A program made the translations under genes and the position numbers. Below the pieces are notes generated by a model. The model searched no databases, had not been told where the DNA came from, and saw only the letters and a list, made by a program, of their open reading frames with translations. From positions 868,001-932,000 of the forward strand of contig NZ_ML138678.1 of the NCBI RefSeq assembly GCF_004028635.1: a stretch of 64,000 nt of DNA, written 5' to 3'. This DNA is from Streptomyces cyaneus. Lineage in GTDB: Bacteria; Actinomycetota; Actinomycetes; Streptomycetales; Streptomycetaceae. Positions 22,400 through 31,424 of the stretch are shown here, in pieces (the first letter of the stretch is position 1; every line of letters starts with the position of its first letter).

Positions 22400-23485
22400 A
22401 TGCAGCGAACAGCTGCGGAGCTGATAACGTCCGGACATTTCGCGTCTACGGAGCCGGGGGTGGACGTGCCGACGCGAAGCGGGGCGGAGGCCGTTCTGGT
22501 GCGTGTCTCCGAGCTTCTGCCCGGGGTTTCACCGCGGACCGAAGGTATCGACTGGGAGCACGTCGCCCGGCTGGCCGCCGTGGACGAGCGCCTGCCGCCG
22601 ATCCTGGTGCGGCGCTCCGACCTGACGGTGGTCGACGGCCGGCATCGCCTGCTGGCGGCCCGGGCCCGGGGCGGGCAGACGATCGCGGTCGAGTTCTTCG
22701 AAGGCTCCGACGACGACGCGTTCCTGCGTGCCGTCCGAGCCAACGTGACGCACGGCCTGCCGCTCTCGCTGAAGGACCGACGAGCCGCCGTCGCCCGGGT
22801 CGTCGCCTCTCATCCTCACATGTCCGACCGGGCCATCGCGAAGGCCTCGGGTCTGAGCGCGAAGGCGGTGGCGAGCATCCGCGCGTGTTCAACCGCGGCG
22901 GGGCAGCAGTTGAACAGCCGCCTCGGGCAGGACGGACGCACCCGTCCGCTGAACGCTGCCGAGGGGCGGTGGCGGGCCGCGCGCATGATGGCGCAGAATC
23001 CGAACGCGTCCCTGCGCGAAGTGGCCCGGGTCGCGGGCATCTCACCGGCGACCGCCAGCGATGTGAAGAAGCGCGTCCAGGCGGGCCTTCCGCCGGCCGC
23101 CGTCCACCTGTCGGCGGGCGAGGACGCGGTGACGCCCGCACCGCTCGGCGAAGCGCCCGCCGCGCACATCGGCCTGTGGTCCGTTCCGGCTGCCTCGCCG
23201 GAGCGGCAGGAGTGCGGGCGCCCGCCACAGCCGCCTTCCGACCTGGTGCTCGCAAAGCTCCGGCGCGACCCCTCGCTGCGGCTTCGGGAAGACGGGCGCA
23301 ACCTGTTGCGGCTCCTCCAGCACAACGCCGTGGCCGAATGGTCGGGGCTGAGCGGTGCCGTACCCCCGCACTGCGAGGAGCTCGTGGGACGGCTGGCACG
23401 CCAGTACGCCGAGCAGTGGCTGAAGTTCGCCCAGCGCCTGGAGCAGCGCGAGGGCATCGTCGCACCGCAGCGGGCGACGTCTTAA
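22400..23485 (+). CDS. StrR/NovG-like pathway activator with ParB-like N-domain
   Basis: 361 residues. A ParB/Srx-type domain spans roughly 35-115 (LPPILVRRSDLTVVDGRHRLLAARARG), followed by a central helix-turn-helix (about 127-163, SDRAIAKASGLSAKAVASIR) and a second HTH-like segment (ASLREVARVAGISPATASDVKKR). This is the arrangement of StrR, NovG and related activators that switch on antibiotic clusters; there is no parA partner, so a partition role is unlikely. The ATG follows AGGGGGAA. It heads a run of co-directional biosynthetic genes. Confidence 0.8.
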   Translation: MQRTAAELITSGHFASTEPGVDVPTRSGAEAVLVRVSELLPGVSPRTEGIDWEHVARLAAVDERLPPILVRRSDLTVVDGRHRLLAARARGGQTIAVEFFEGSDDDAFLRAVRANVTHGLPLSLKDRRAAVARVVASHPHMSDRAIAKASGLSAKAVASIRACSTAAGQQLNSRLGQDGRTRPLNAAEGRWRAARMMAQNPNASLREVARVAGISPATASDVKKRVQAGLPPAAVHLSAGEDAVTPAPLGEAPAAHIGLWSVPAASPERQECGRPPQPPSDLVLAKLRRDPSLRLREDGRNLLRLLQHNAVAEWSGLSGAVPPHCEELVGRLARQYAEQWLKFAQRLEQREGIVAPQRATS

Positions 23486-23637
23486 TCGCCTACCTGCGCC
23501 TACCTTAAACGCCTTCGGACAGCAATGTTTCTTGTGCGCGCAACTTGAACACTTCCAGGTATCGGGTCCTGTTGATACGTTGAAAAAGTCGTCGCATGCG
23601 ACTGAATCAGGCAGACCTAGATACCGGGAATTCTCGC

Positions 23638-24570
23638 ATGATTAACTCAGATTTTTCTGTCAGTGACGAAGACGTACAGAACTTCCGGGAGCACGGCTTC
23701 CTGAAGCTCAATAAGATCTTCTCGGACGATCTCATCGAGCACATGAAGAAGCTCAGCACGTCGGAGATCGCCCCGCCGTCCGACAACTACGGTTCGGGCT
23801 TCAGCAAGCTGAAGTACGACGTGGGCAACGACGACCCGACGATCCTCGGCCTCATGAGCGACCCGACCTTCTCGGCCGCCATGGCCAAACTGACCGAGCA
23901 GCAGCTGTTCTTCACCCAGGGCCTCGGTTTCGAGCTGGAGAAGAACAAGAGCACTGGGTTCCCCTGGCATGTGGGGACCCAGAGCTTCGGCTTCCAGCGC
24001 CGCGAGGACGCGGGCTACACGATCTGGACGCCGCTGTGCGACATCGTCGCCGACGGCCAGCGCGGCGGCATGAAGTACGTCTCCAAGCAGCTCCTTTCGG
24101 GCGAGTTCGTGTACCAGCACATCAACCTGCTGCCCGAGTACATGAAGAGTGAGGCCGAGTCCGGCCGCGATCTCACCTACGCCGACTTCAGTGACCTCAA
24201 GAACAGCCTGATCAACTCGCCCCAGACGAAGAGTCTGCTGGACCACTTCGCCGTGGAGGACTCCTTCGAGCCGGGCGACGCCCTCATCTTCGACAAGTAC
24301 GTCCTGCACCGCAGCGTCAAGCTCGAAGAGGGCCCGATCCCGTCGCGGCTGGCCTACGCCCTGCGCTTCTGCTCGATCGACGCCCGGTACGACAAGAGCC
24401 GCGTCGAGGCCCTGGCCTATCCGCGGGTCACCTTCAACTACGACGTCGGCAGCGAGTTCAACGAGAAGGTCGCGTCCGAGGACGGTGAGCAGGTCTACGC
24501 CAGCTCGTACTTCGACGGCACCCGCGAGGCCCGCACCCTGGACGCGGTGCGCGCTCCGCAGAACGGCTGA
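23638..24570 (+). CDS. PhyH-fold Fe/2OG enzyme with HxG metal motif: putative radical halogenase
   Basis: 310 residues of the phytanoyl-CoA dioxygenase fold. The proximal motif reads W-H111-V-G113-T-Q where hydroxylases have WHxD; the distal H224 (YVLHRSV) and the 2-oxoglutarate-binding arginine (R237 in IPSRLAYALRF, or R243) are kept. Loss of the carboxylate ligand opens a site for chloride and is the defining change in SyrB2, WelO5 and BesD halogenases. No carrier protein or NRPS is nearby, so a free small substrate (as for BesD) is more likely than a tethered one. An ATG 14 codons upstream is possible. The 150 bp before the start are AT-rich. Loss of activity is the alternative. Confidence 0.75.
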   Translation: MINSDFSVSDEDVQNFREHGFLKLNKIFSDDLIEHMKKLSTSEIAPPSDNYGSGFSKLKYDVGNDDPTILGLMSDPTFSAAMAKLTEQQLFFTQGLGFELEKNKSTGFPWHVGTQSFGFQRREDAGYTIWTPLCDIVADGQRGGMKYVSKQLLSGEFVYQHINLLPEYMKSEAESGRDLTYADFSDLKNSLINSPQTKSLLDHFAVEDSFEPGDALIFDKYVLHRSVKLEEGPIPSRLAYALRFCSIDARYDKSRVEALAYPRVTFNYDVGSEFNEKVASEDGEQVYASSYFDGTREARTLDAVRAPQNG

Positions 24571-24576
24571 CCCACG

Positions 24577-25053
24577 GTGGTGAGCACCACGCGTGGTCCC
24601 CGGGTCGGGCTGCGTCCGGCCGCAGCACAGGATCACGGGCAGCTTGCGGACATCGCGCGGGAGGCCTACGGGAAATACCTGGGCTTGGTCGACGAGCCGC
24701 CGGCCCCGCTTCTCCTCGACTACCGGAAAGTCGCGGCATCGGGCCGGTGCCATGTCGCCGCGACGGCGGATGGAATTCTCGGCATGGTGACGGTGGAGCC
24801 GGCCGATCCATATCTCGTGCTGCGTAATCTCGCAGTACGCCCGTCCGCCCAGGGCCAGGGAATCGGCAGAAATCTGGTTTCCCTTGTCGAGGATATGGCG
24901 CGGTCCGCGGGTATGCGGGGCGTGCGGCTGTGGACCCGCGCGGAGATGACGGACAACATTGCGTTCTACCAGGGTCTGCAATACGTCGTCACGCATTCCG
25001 AGCAGAACGAGCACGCGCACCGCGTTTTCCTCTGCAAGGACCTGGAAACCTAA
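24577..25053 (+). CDS. GNAT-family N-acetyltransferase
   Basis: 158 residues. The acetyl-CoA pyrophosphate loop is clear (VRPSAQGQGIGRNLV, about 88-102), preceded by the beta-4 strand YLVLRNLAV and followed by the beta-5/alpha-5 part with N-x-A-FYQGLQY. The GTG start (two tandem GTGs) is 7 bp after the halogenase-like gene. Placed among biosynthetic genes with an ArgE-like deacylase, it may acetylate an amine to protect an intermediate or give self-resistance. Substrate unknown. Confidence 0.85.
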   Translation: MVSTTRGPRVGLRPAAAQDHGQLADIAREAYGKYLGLVDEPPAPLLLDYRKVAASGRCHVAATADGILGMVTVEPADPYLVLRNLAVRPSAQGQGIGRNLVSLVEDMARSAGMRGVRLWTRAEMTDNIAFYQGLQYVVTHSEQNEHAHRVFLCKDLET

Positions 25054-25076
25054 AATCTTGATGGAAAAGGAAAAAA

Positions 25077-25997
25077 GTGGCTGCTGATTCCACGGTCATC
25101 GCGACCCGGCTTTCCAAAACGTTCGTCGCAGAGGTGAAGGAGCTGCCGCTCACCCCCGAGGTGATCGAGGAGCAAGGACGCGCGATCTACGAGACGTACC
25201 TGGAGCACAAGGTCCTGGTCTTCCGGTCACAAGACATAGCGGCCAGCACTTTCGCCAAGTTCGGCACGATCTTCGGTCGGCCCGAGGAACACCACGTCCT
25301 TAAACTCCGTCACCCCGAAGAGCCGACTCTCACGCTCCTGTCGAACCAGAACGAGCCGGGCCGGAACAAGGAAATGAAGACCTCCGGCCAGGGGTGGCAC
25401 TCGGACTACTCCTACAAACTCGTACCCGGCAGCGCGACGATGCTGCACGGTCTGGAAATCCCGGCGGACGGCGGCGACACCCTCTTCGCCGACGCCGAGG
25501 CCGCCTTCGACGCGCTCCCCGAGGAGCGCAAGGCGTACCTGCGGACGCTTCGCGTGCGCCACCAGTACCGCTGGTCGCCGGACCGCGAGGACCCCTGGGC
25601 GCGGTGGAAGTACATCGGCCCGGAGGAGCGCAAGCAGACCCCGGAGATCACCCACCCGCTCGTGCGCCGCCACCCGGACACCGGTCGCGAGAGCCTCTTC
25701 ATCCAGCCCCGCATCATCGGCAGCGTGGTCGCGATCGACGGGATGGAGGAGGCGGAGAGCACCGCGCTGATCGAGGAGCTCATCGCCCACATCACCAGCG
25801 CGCCCTACGTCTACCGGCACAAGTGGAGTCCGCTGGACGTCGTGGTCTGGGACAACAGGTGCGTCCTGCACTCGGCGACGACCAAGGACCTCGACGAGCG
25901 CCATGTGCGGCGGCTGCTGCGCCTGACCACCCACGGTCAGCCGGTGACCCCCTCGCTTCCGGAAGTCGGCCACAGCAGGCTCTCCCCCCGGGCATGA
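25077..25997 (+). CDS. TauD/TfdA-family Fe(II)/2-oxoglutarate dioxygenase
   Basis: 306 residues. The complete facial triad is visible: H108-S-D110 in WHSDYSY and H265 in NRCVLHSAT, with the 2OG-anchoring Arg in HVRRLLRLT (R279 or R282). Unlike the PhyH-like enzyme upstream it has the normal carboxylate ligand, so hydroxylation or desaturation is expected. The GTG start follows AAAGGAAAA. It probably acts on the same scaffold as the halogenase-like enzyme. Confidence 0.9.
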   Translation: MAADSTVIATRLSKTFVAEVKELPLTPEVIEEQGRAIYETYLEHKVLVFRSQDIAASTFAKFGTIFGRPEEHHVLKLRHPEEPTLTLLSNQNEPGRNKEMKTSGQGWHSDYSYKLVPGSATMLHGLEIPADGGDTLFADAEAAFDALPEERKAYLRTLRVRHQYRWSPDREDPWARWKYIGPEERKQTPEITHPLVRRHPDTGRESLFIQPRIIGSVVAIDGMEEAESTALIEELIAHITSAPYVYRHKWSPLDVVVWDNRCVLHSATTKDLDERHVRRLLRLTTHGQPVTPSLPEVGHSRLSPRA

Positions 25998-26119
25998 CCG
26001 CGGCCCCACCCGTAGCCGCACGTGCCCGGAGCCCCCTCCCTCGCTCCGGGCACGTGCCCGGCTGCGCCCGTACACCCGCGGTCCCGACCGCCCGAGCCCA
26101 TTCGTGAGCGAGAACCACC

Positions 26120-27316
26120 ATGCCCTCCGGTATCCCCATTCGTAGCGCCGCCAACGACCTCTACTCCCACATGCTCGAGATCCTTGAGCGCCTGGTGGGA
26201 TTCGACACCACCAGCCACAAGTCGAACCTCGAACTGATCGGCTACATCCGGGACTTGCTCGCCGGCAACGGCATCACGAGCGAGCTCCACTGGAACGAGG
26301 AACGCACCAAGGCCAACTTGGTGGCGACCGCGGGCGCCGGAGACAGCGGTGAACGCGGCGTCGTGTGGTCCGCGCACACAGACGTCGTTCCGGTCGACGG
26401 CCAGTCGTGGTCGGCCGACCCCTTCACGCTGCGCGTCACCGAGAGCGTCGCCATCGGCCGCGGAACCGCGGACATGAAGGGCTTCATCGCCTGCTGCCTG
26501 GCCATCCTGTCCCGGGTCGACCAGGACCGCCTCGCCACGCCCCTCACCCTCATGCTCACGTACGAGGAGGAAGTGGGCTGCGTCGGAGCGCGTCGGCTCG
26601 TCGAAGAGATGCGTACCTGGGAGGGCCGGGTCAAGGGCTGCATCGTCGGTGAACCGACCGGGCTGGCCGTGGTGGTGGGCCACAAGGGCAAGCAGAACCA
26701 CCGGATCACCTTCAAGGGCGAACCCAAACACGCCGCGCTCGCCCCGCTGATGCCGAACCCGATCGCCGCCGCCGCCGCGGTCATCGGCCACGCCCAGTCC
26801 CTCAACGAGACGTTCCGGTCCGAAGGACCCCACGACGACCGGTTCGACATCGGCCACTCGTGGATCAACGTGGGGCGCGTCGACGGTGGGGTGAAGCCCA
26901 ACATCGTTCCCGAGGACTGCGTCGTGGAGTTCGAGGTCAGGAACATCCCCGGGCACGAGTGCGACGGTATCGCCACCGAGATCGGACGCTTCGCCACCGC
27001 AGACGTGCTGACGGACATGCGGACCAGGTCCGCCCTCGCCGAAGTCCGCCCCGAACAGCTCTCCGACACCCCGTCCTTCGCCATCGATCCGGCGCACGAG
27101 TTCGTCACCTTCGTGCGGGAGGCGTTCGGTACGAAGGACGCCCCCCGGTTCGTCCCCTTCGGGACCGAGGCCGGACTCATCTGGGGCCGTGCGGGGATCC
27201 CCACGGTCGTCTGCGGTCCCGGTGCCATCACCGAGGCGCACACCGCCGACGAGTTCGTCTCCCTGGACCAGCTCAAGCAGTGCCTCCAGTACCTGCAGTC
27301 GCTCCCGCTCACCTGA
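26120..27316 (+). CDS. M20-family deacylase, ArgE/DapE-like
   Basis: 398 residues of the acetylornithine deacetylase family. Metal and catalytic residues are in place: H86-x-D88 (SAHTDVVP), D118 (GRGTADMKG), E150-E151 (TYEEEVGCVG) and the C-terminal H in TEAHTADEF. A dimerisation lid lies in the middle. In this setting removal of an N-acyl group from a biosynthetic intermediate, opposite to the GNAT enzyme, is the simplest role; a general arginine-pathway ArgE is unlikely because no arg gene is near. The ATG has only a weak ribosome binding site. Confidence 0.87.
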   Translation: MPSGIPIRSAANDLYSHMLEILERLVGFDTTSHKSNLELIGYIRDLLAGNGITSELHWNEERTKANLVATAGAGDSGERGVVWSAHTDVVPVDGQSWSADPFTLRVTESVAIGRGTADMKGFIACCLAILSRVDQDRLATPLTLMLTYEEEVGCVGARRLVEEMRTWEGRVKGCIVGEPTGLAVVVGHKGKQNHRITFKGEPKHAALAPLMPNPIAAAAAVIGHAQSLNETFRSEGPHDDRFDIGHSWINVGRVDGGVKPNIVPEDCVVEFEVRNIPGHECDGIATEIGRFATADVLTDMRTRSALAEVRPEQLSDTPSFAIDPAHEFVTFVREAFGTKDAPRFVPFGTEAGLIWGRAGIPTVVCGPGAITEAHTADEFVSLDQLKQCLQYLQSLPLT

Positions 27317-27410
27317 GGACCCATGCCGCAGACCGCGGTCACCGGCCCGGTCGGCCCTCGATCACGAATGTACGGACGCGGCGGTTGCCATGTTCGATAA
27401 GGAGAACCGA

Positions 27411-28670
27411 GTGAAGAGCGACGGCTCGCTGGACACGGAGACGAGACCGGAGCCCGTCGAACAGCGCCCCCGGCTCGGCAGGCAGTTCGGGAAGCTGTGG
27501 ACCGCCACGTCCGCCTCGGCCGTCGGCGAAGGGGTGTCGCTGGCCGCCGCGCCCCTCATGGCCAGCACCCTGACCGACGACCCGCGGCTGATCGCGGGCG
27601 TGAGCATGGCCCTGACGCTGCCGTACGCACTGTTCGGCATACCGGCGGGCGTCCTCGTCGACCGGGTCGACCGGCGCCGGGCCATGGCCCGCATCGACCT
27701 CTTCCGCGGCCTGCTGATCTCCGCCTTCGTCGCGTCGGTCGCGCTGGGCTTCGGCAGCCTCTGGGCGCTGTACGTGTGTTTCTTCCTGATCGGAACCTGC
27801 GAGACCTTCTTCCGTAACGCCGCCCAGATCCTCGTGCCGTCCGTCGTGTCCGAGGAGCACCTCGTCGCGGCGAACGGGCGGATCATGGGGTCGGAGACGG
27901 TCGGCAGCCAGTTCCTCGGGCCCCTCATCGGTTCGTCGCTCTTCGTACTCGCCCCCGCTGTCCCGTTCGGCGTGAACGCGGCCACGTTCTTCGCCTCCGC
28001 GATCCTGCTCACCCGCCTGCAGCTCCCGGCGGGCGACGCCCTGCCCCAGCCCACCGCGGAACGCCCCCGGCTGCTCGCCGACATGGCCACCGGCGTGCGC
28101 TGGCTGTTCAAGCACCGGCTGCTGCGCAACCTGTCGCTGACGGCCGGAGCGATCAACCTCGTCTACACCGGCGCGCTGGCCGTGCTCGTCATCTACGCAC
28201 ACCGCGAACTGGGGCTCTCCGACGTCGGTTACGGCGTGCTGGTCGCCTGCCAGGCCGTGGGCGCGATCAGCGCCGCGAAACTGTCGCCCCCACTGGTCCG
28301 GCGGATCGGCAACGGGTGGGCACTCGTGAGCGTGGTCGTGGCGATCGGGTGCAGCAATCTGATCATCTGGCTCGTCCCCAACGCCTGGGCCGTCGGCCTC
28401 GCCCTCGCTCTGGGCGCATGCGCCAGCGTGACCTGGAACATCGTCACCGTGGTGCTGCGGCAGACACTCGTCCCCAAGGACCTCCAGGGCCGGGTCAACA
28501 GCATCTACCGGCTCCTCGCCTGGGGTGCGCTGCCGATCGGCGCCGGTCTGGCCGGCGTGATCTCCAAGAGCCACGGCACCCCTGCCGTGTACGCGCTCGG
28601 TGTGGGCCTCATGGCCGTCGTCGCCGTCCGCCTCTCCTTCGGTGCCCGCAAGTGGTTCGCCCACGCCTGA
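27411..28670 (+). CDS. MFS exporter (DHA3/enterobactin-exporter-like)
   Basis: 419 residues with about 12 membrane segments. The loop 2-3 motif reads GVLVDRVDRRRAMARIDLFRG. The family resembles DHA3 exporters of siderophores and macrolides. The GTG start is chosen over an upstream ATG because AAGGAG precedes it at 6 nt. It probably exports the cluster product and gives self-resistance. Confidence 0.87.
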   Translation: MKSDGSLDTETRPEPVEQRPRLGRQFGKLWTATSASAVGEGVSLAAAPLMASTLTDDPRLIAGVSMALTLPYALFGIPAGVLVDRVDRRRAMARIDLFRGLLISAFVASVALGFGSLWALYVCFFLIGTCETFFRNAAQILVPSVVSEEHLVAANGRIMGSETVGSQFLGPLIGSSLFVLAPAVPFGVNAATFFASAILLTRLQLPAGDALPQPTAERPRLLADMATGVRWLFKHRLLRNLSLTAGAINLVYTGALAVLVIYAHRELGLSDVGYGVLVACQAVGAISAAKLSPPLVRRIGNGWALVSVVVAIGCSNLIIWLVPNAWAVGLALALGACASVTWNIVTVVLRQTLVPKDLQGRVNSIYRLLAWGALPIGAGLAGVISKSHGTPAVYALGVGLMAVVAVRLSFGARKWFAHA

Positions 28671-28700
28671 GCCGTCGACCTACCGAAAGTGAACCTCCCC

Positions 28701-30113
28701 ATGAAGCTCTCCGCCCCGTGCGCCCCCCGGTCGGGACTCGGCACCGAGTACCTCGACCTGCTGAAGCAGCGGCAAGCCGACCCCGCCGAGCTGACCCAGC
28801 ACGTGATCGCCGACGAACTCGTCACGGTGGCGTACAAGGGCCGGTTCCTCGCCTCCCCCGTCTTCCTCTCCGCCGAGGAACGCCGTTCGGTCGCGGGCGA
28901 CCTGTACCAGATCCACCGGCTGCTGACCGAGCTGCCCGAGCGGCTCTTCGGCGGTGACACCGCGGCTCTGGCCCGGGCGGTCGGGATGACCGAGATCCAG
29001 GCCGACGTCGTCAGGCGCGCGGCGGCCGCGGGCCAGCCGCTGCTGCCGCTCGCCCGCTCCGACCTCTACCGCGGCGCCGACGGCTTCAAGCTGCTGGAGC
29101 TCAACATCACCAGCGCCCTGGGCGGTTTCGAGAACGCCGGCATCAACCGGGCCATGCTCATGCACCCGGCCCTCGCCGACTTCGTCACGCAGCATGGGCT
29201 TGCCTACGCGGACACCTTCGGCGGCATCGTCGAGATGCTGTACGCGGAGTGCGCCGCGCACATGGACCGCGAGAGCCGCCCCGTCGTCGCCCTCGTCGAC
29301 TGGCCCGAGAGCTTCAAGTCCTACGAGCCCCGCCTGAAGGTCATGGCGGCACTGTTCGACGAGGCCGGGATCGACGCCGTCCCCTGTCATGTCGGTCAGA
29401 TCACCGACCGCGACGGCCGCCTCGAGGTGGCGGGCCGCACCATCGACGTGTTGTACCGCTTCTTCCTCGTCGAGGAGATCGAGACCGCCGCCGACGCAGA
29501 GTTCGTCGAGCCGCTGCTGCGCGCCTTCGAAGAGGGCAGGGTCGGCATGTTCAGCCGCTTCGACTCGGAGCTGTACGGAAACAAGGGTGCGCTCGCCATG
29601 CTGTCGGACGACCGCAACCGCTCCGCCTTCACCGCCGAGGAGCAGGCCTGCATCGACCGGTTCCTGCCGTGGACCCGGCACGTACGGGCCACGGCCACGG
29701 ACGCCGCGGGCGAAGAGGTCGACCTCGTGAAGTACGCCGTGGCGCACCAGGAGGACCTGATCCTCAAGCCGACCCTGCTGCACGGCGGCAGCGGCATCGT
29801 GCCCGGCTGGACCGTCGGCGCCGAGGAGTGGCTGGCCGCGCTCACGGCGGCGATGGACGGGCCGTACGTGGTCCAGGAGCGGATCCGGCCCGTCCCGGAG
29901 ATCTTCCCCGCGGACGACGGCGTGGGCACCCAGGAACTCTTCCTCAACTGGGGCGTGTTCCTCATCGACCCGCAGGTCACCGGAACAGACGGCTACAACG
30001 GCTGCCTGGTCCGGGGCAGTACCGACCCCGAAGTGGGTGTCGTGAGCATGACCGGTGGGGCCCGGGTCGCCTGCTCCTTCTACGAGACCGGCGAAGCCGT
30101 CACGTCGGCCTGA
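28701..30113 (+). CDS. ATP-grasp-like carboxylate-amine ligase, atypical
   Basis: About 470 residues. The N-terminal two-thirds contain LLELNITSALGGFENAG, and the C-terminal third has ATP-grasp-type strands: LILKPTLLHGGSGIVPGW (about 350-367) and YVVQERIRPVPEIF (about 391). The order suggests a permuted or divergent ATP-grasp, as in glutathionylspermidine-synthetase-like enzymes. Such enzymes join an acyl phosphate to an amine, forming amide bonds without an NRPS. A GTG four codons upstream is an alternative start. It is followed by a second, standard ATP-grasp enzyme. Confidence 0.65.
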   Translation: MKLSAPCAPRSGLGTEYLDLLKQRQADPAELTQHVIADELVTVAYKGRFLASPVFLSAEERRSVAGDLYQIHRLLTELPERLFGGDTAALARAVGMTEIQADVVRRAAAAGQPLLPLARSDLYRGADGFKLLELNITSALGGFENAGINRAMLMHPALADFVTQHGLAYADTFGGIVEMLYAECAAHMDRESRPVVALVDWPESFKSYEPRLKVMAALFDEAGIDAVPCHVGQITDRDGRLEVAGRTIDVLYRFFLVEEIETAADAEFVEPLLRAFEEGRVGMFSRFDSELYGNKGALAMLSDDRNRSAFTAEEQACIDRFLPWTRHVRATATDAAGEEVDLVKYAVAHQEDLILKPTLLHGGSGIVPGWTVGAEEWLAALTAAMDGPYVVQERIRPVPEIFPADDGVGTQELFLNWGVFLIDPQVTGTDGYNGCLVRGSTDPEVGVVSMTGGARVACSFYETGEAVTSA

Positions 30114-30141
30114 CCCGCGAAAGACCGAGAAGGACGTACTG

Positions 30142-31377
30142 ATGAAGATCGCAGTGGTCGACGGCCATTCGACGGGCCGTGCCCTCGTCTCCGCACTCCG
30201 TGCCCGGGGCAGCGTCTGCGTGCACGTGCAATCCTCCCCGCAGATGGCGGAGTTCTTCACCCGCGGCTTCCGCGCCGACGACTTCGAAGTCCTGCTGGAC
30301 GGCAGCGGCGACCTCGTCCCGCTCGCCCGGCAGCTCGCCGGACTGGGCGTGGACCGGGTCGTGGCGGGCACCGAGTCGGGCGTGATGATCGCCGACACCC
30401 TCAGCCACCTCATGGAACTGCCGGGCAACCGATACGAGACGCTCGCGGCCCGGCGCGACAAGAAGCTGATGGCCGAAACGGCGGCCGCCGCGGGAGTGGC
30501 CGTGCCACGCGGAACGGAGGTGGCCGACGCGGACGAGGCCGCGGTGTGGTTCGCGGCGAGTGGCCTGACCGCGGCCGTGGTCAAGCCGCTGAACAGCGCC
30601 GGCACCGACAACGTGCGGTTCTGCGGGACCGAGGAGGAGGTGCGCGACGCGTGCAAGTCCGTCCTCGCCTCCGACAACCTCTTCGGACAGCCCAATGCCA
30701 CGGTCCTGGTCCAAGAACGGGTGCACGGCGTCGAGTACTACGCCAACACCGTCTCGCACGACGGAGTCCACCGCTTCGCCGAACTGTGGCGTTACACCAA
30801 GCGGACCGGCAGCGGTGGCCGTCCCGTCTACGACTACGAGGAGCCGGTGCCGGTCGGCTCCGCCGAGGCGGCGGTCCTGCGCGGCTTCGTCACCGAAACC
30901 CTCGACGCCCTGGGCGTCGTGTCCGGGGCGGCCCACACCGAAGTGATGATGACCGAGCGAGGCCCGGTCCTCATAGAGTCCGGCGCCCGGCTCGGCGGCG
31001 GCACCGCGCCGGAGGTGGTGGAGCGCTACGCGGGCACGTCACAGACCGGCCTGCTGGCCGACACCCTGATGGACCCGGCACGGCTGGCCTCCTTCGACGA
31101 GGCGTCCGTCAAGGGGGCCGGGGCGCTGCGCAACGTCGCCCTCATCAACCCCACGGCGGGCATCGTCAAGTCGCTGGACTGGACCGAGCGTCTGCGGGCG
31201 CTGCCCACCCTGCTCCACCTCTCGCACGGGGCCGTCGTAGGCCAGTACCTCCCCGACACCACCGACCTGATCAATTCGCCCGGATACGTCTTCCTGGCCG
31301 CCGAGGACCCGCGGGACATCGAGCGCGACTACCGCGCCCTGCGCGCCATGGAGGAAGAAGGCCTCTACACCCGCTGA
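30142..31377 (+). CDS. ATP-grasp ligase, L-amino-acid-ligase-like
   Basis: 411 residues with the standard layout: a Rossmann-like N-domain (MKIAVVDGHSTGRALVSALRARG), then the ATP-grasp core with Lys in AAVVKPLNSAGTDNVRF, LVQERVHGVEYYANTV and the metal-binding end HTEVMMTERGPVLIESGARLGGG. It resembles BacD-type and carbamoyl-phosphate-synthetase-like ligases that make dipeptides. GAAGGAC precedes the ATG. With the enzyme upstream it could couple two amino acids, or an amino acid and an acyl group. Confidence 0.85.
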   Translation: MKIAVVDGHSTGRALVSALRARGSVCVHVQSSPQMAEFFTRGFRADDFEVLLDGSGDLVPLARQLAGLGVDRVVAGTESGVMIADTLSHLMELPGNRYETLAARRDKKLMAETAAAAGVAVPRGTEVADADEAAVWFAASGLTAAVVKPLNSAGTDNVRFCGTEEEVRDACKSVLASDNLFGQPNATVLVQERVHGVEYYANTVSHDGVHRFAELWRYTKRTGSGGRPVYDYEEPVPVGSAEAAVLRGFVTETLDALGVVSGAAHTEVMMTERGPVLIESGARLGGGTAPEVVERYAGTSQTGLLADTLMDPARLASFDEASVKGAGALRNVALINPTAGIVKSLDWTERLRALPTLLHLSHGAVVGQYLPDTTDLINSPGYVFLAAEDPRDIERDYRALRAMEEEGLYTR

Positions 31378-31424
31378 CCGATGAATCGCCGACCCAACAG
31401 GTCGGGCAGAGAAAGGAACCAGTA

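Noticed and set aside
22400..23485. Plasmid or chromosome partition ParB
   Set aside because: No ParA gene, no parS site, and the HTH arrangement fits StrR-like activators.
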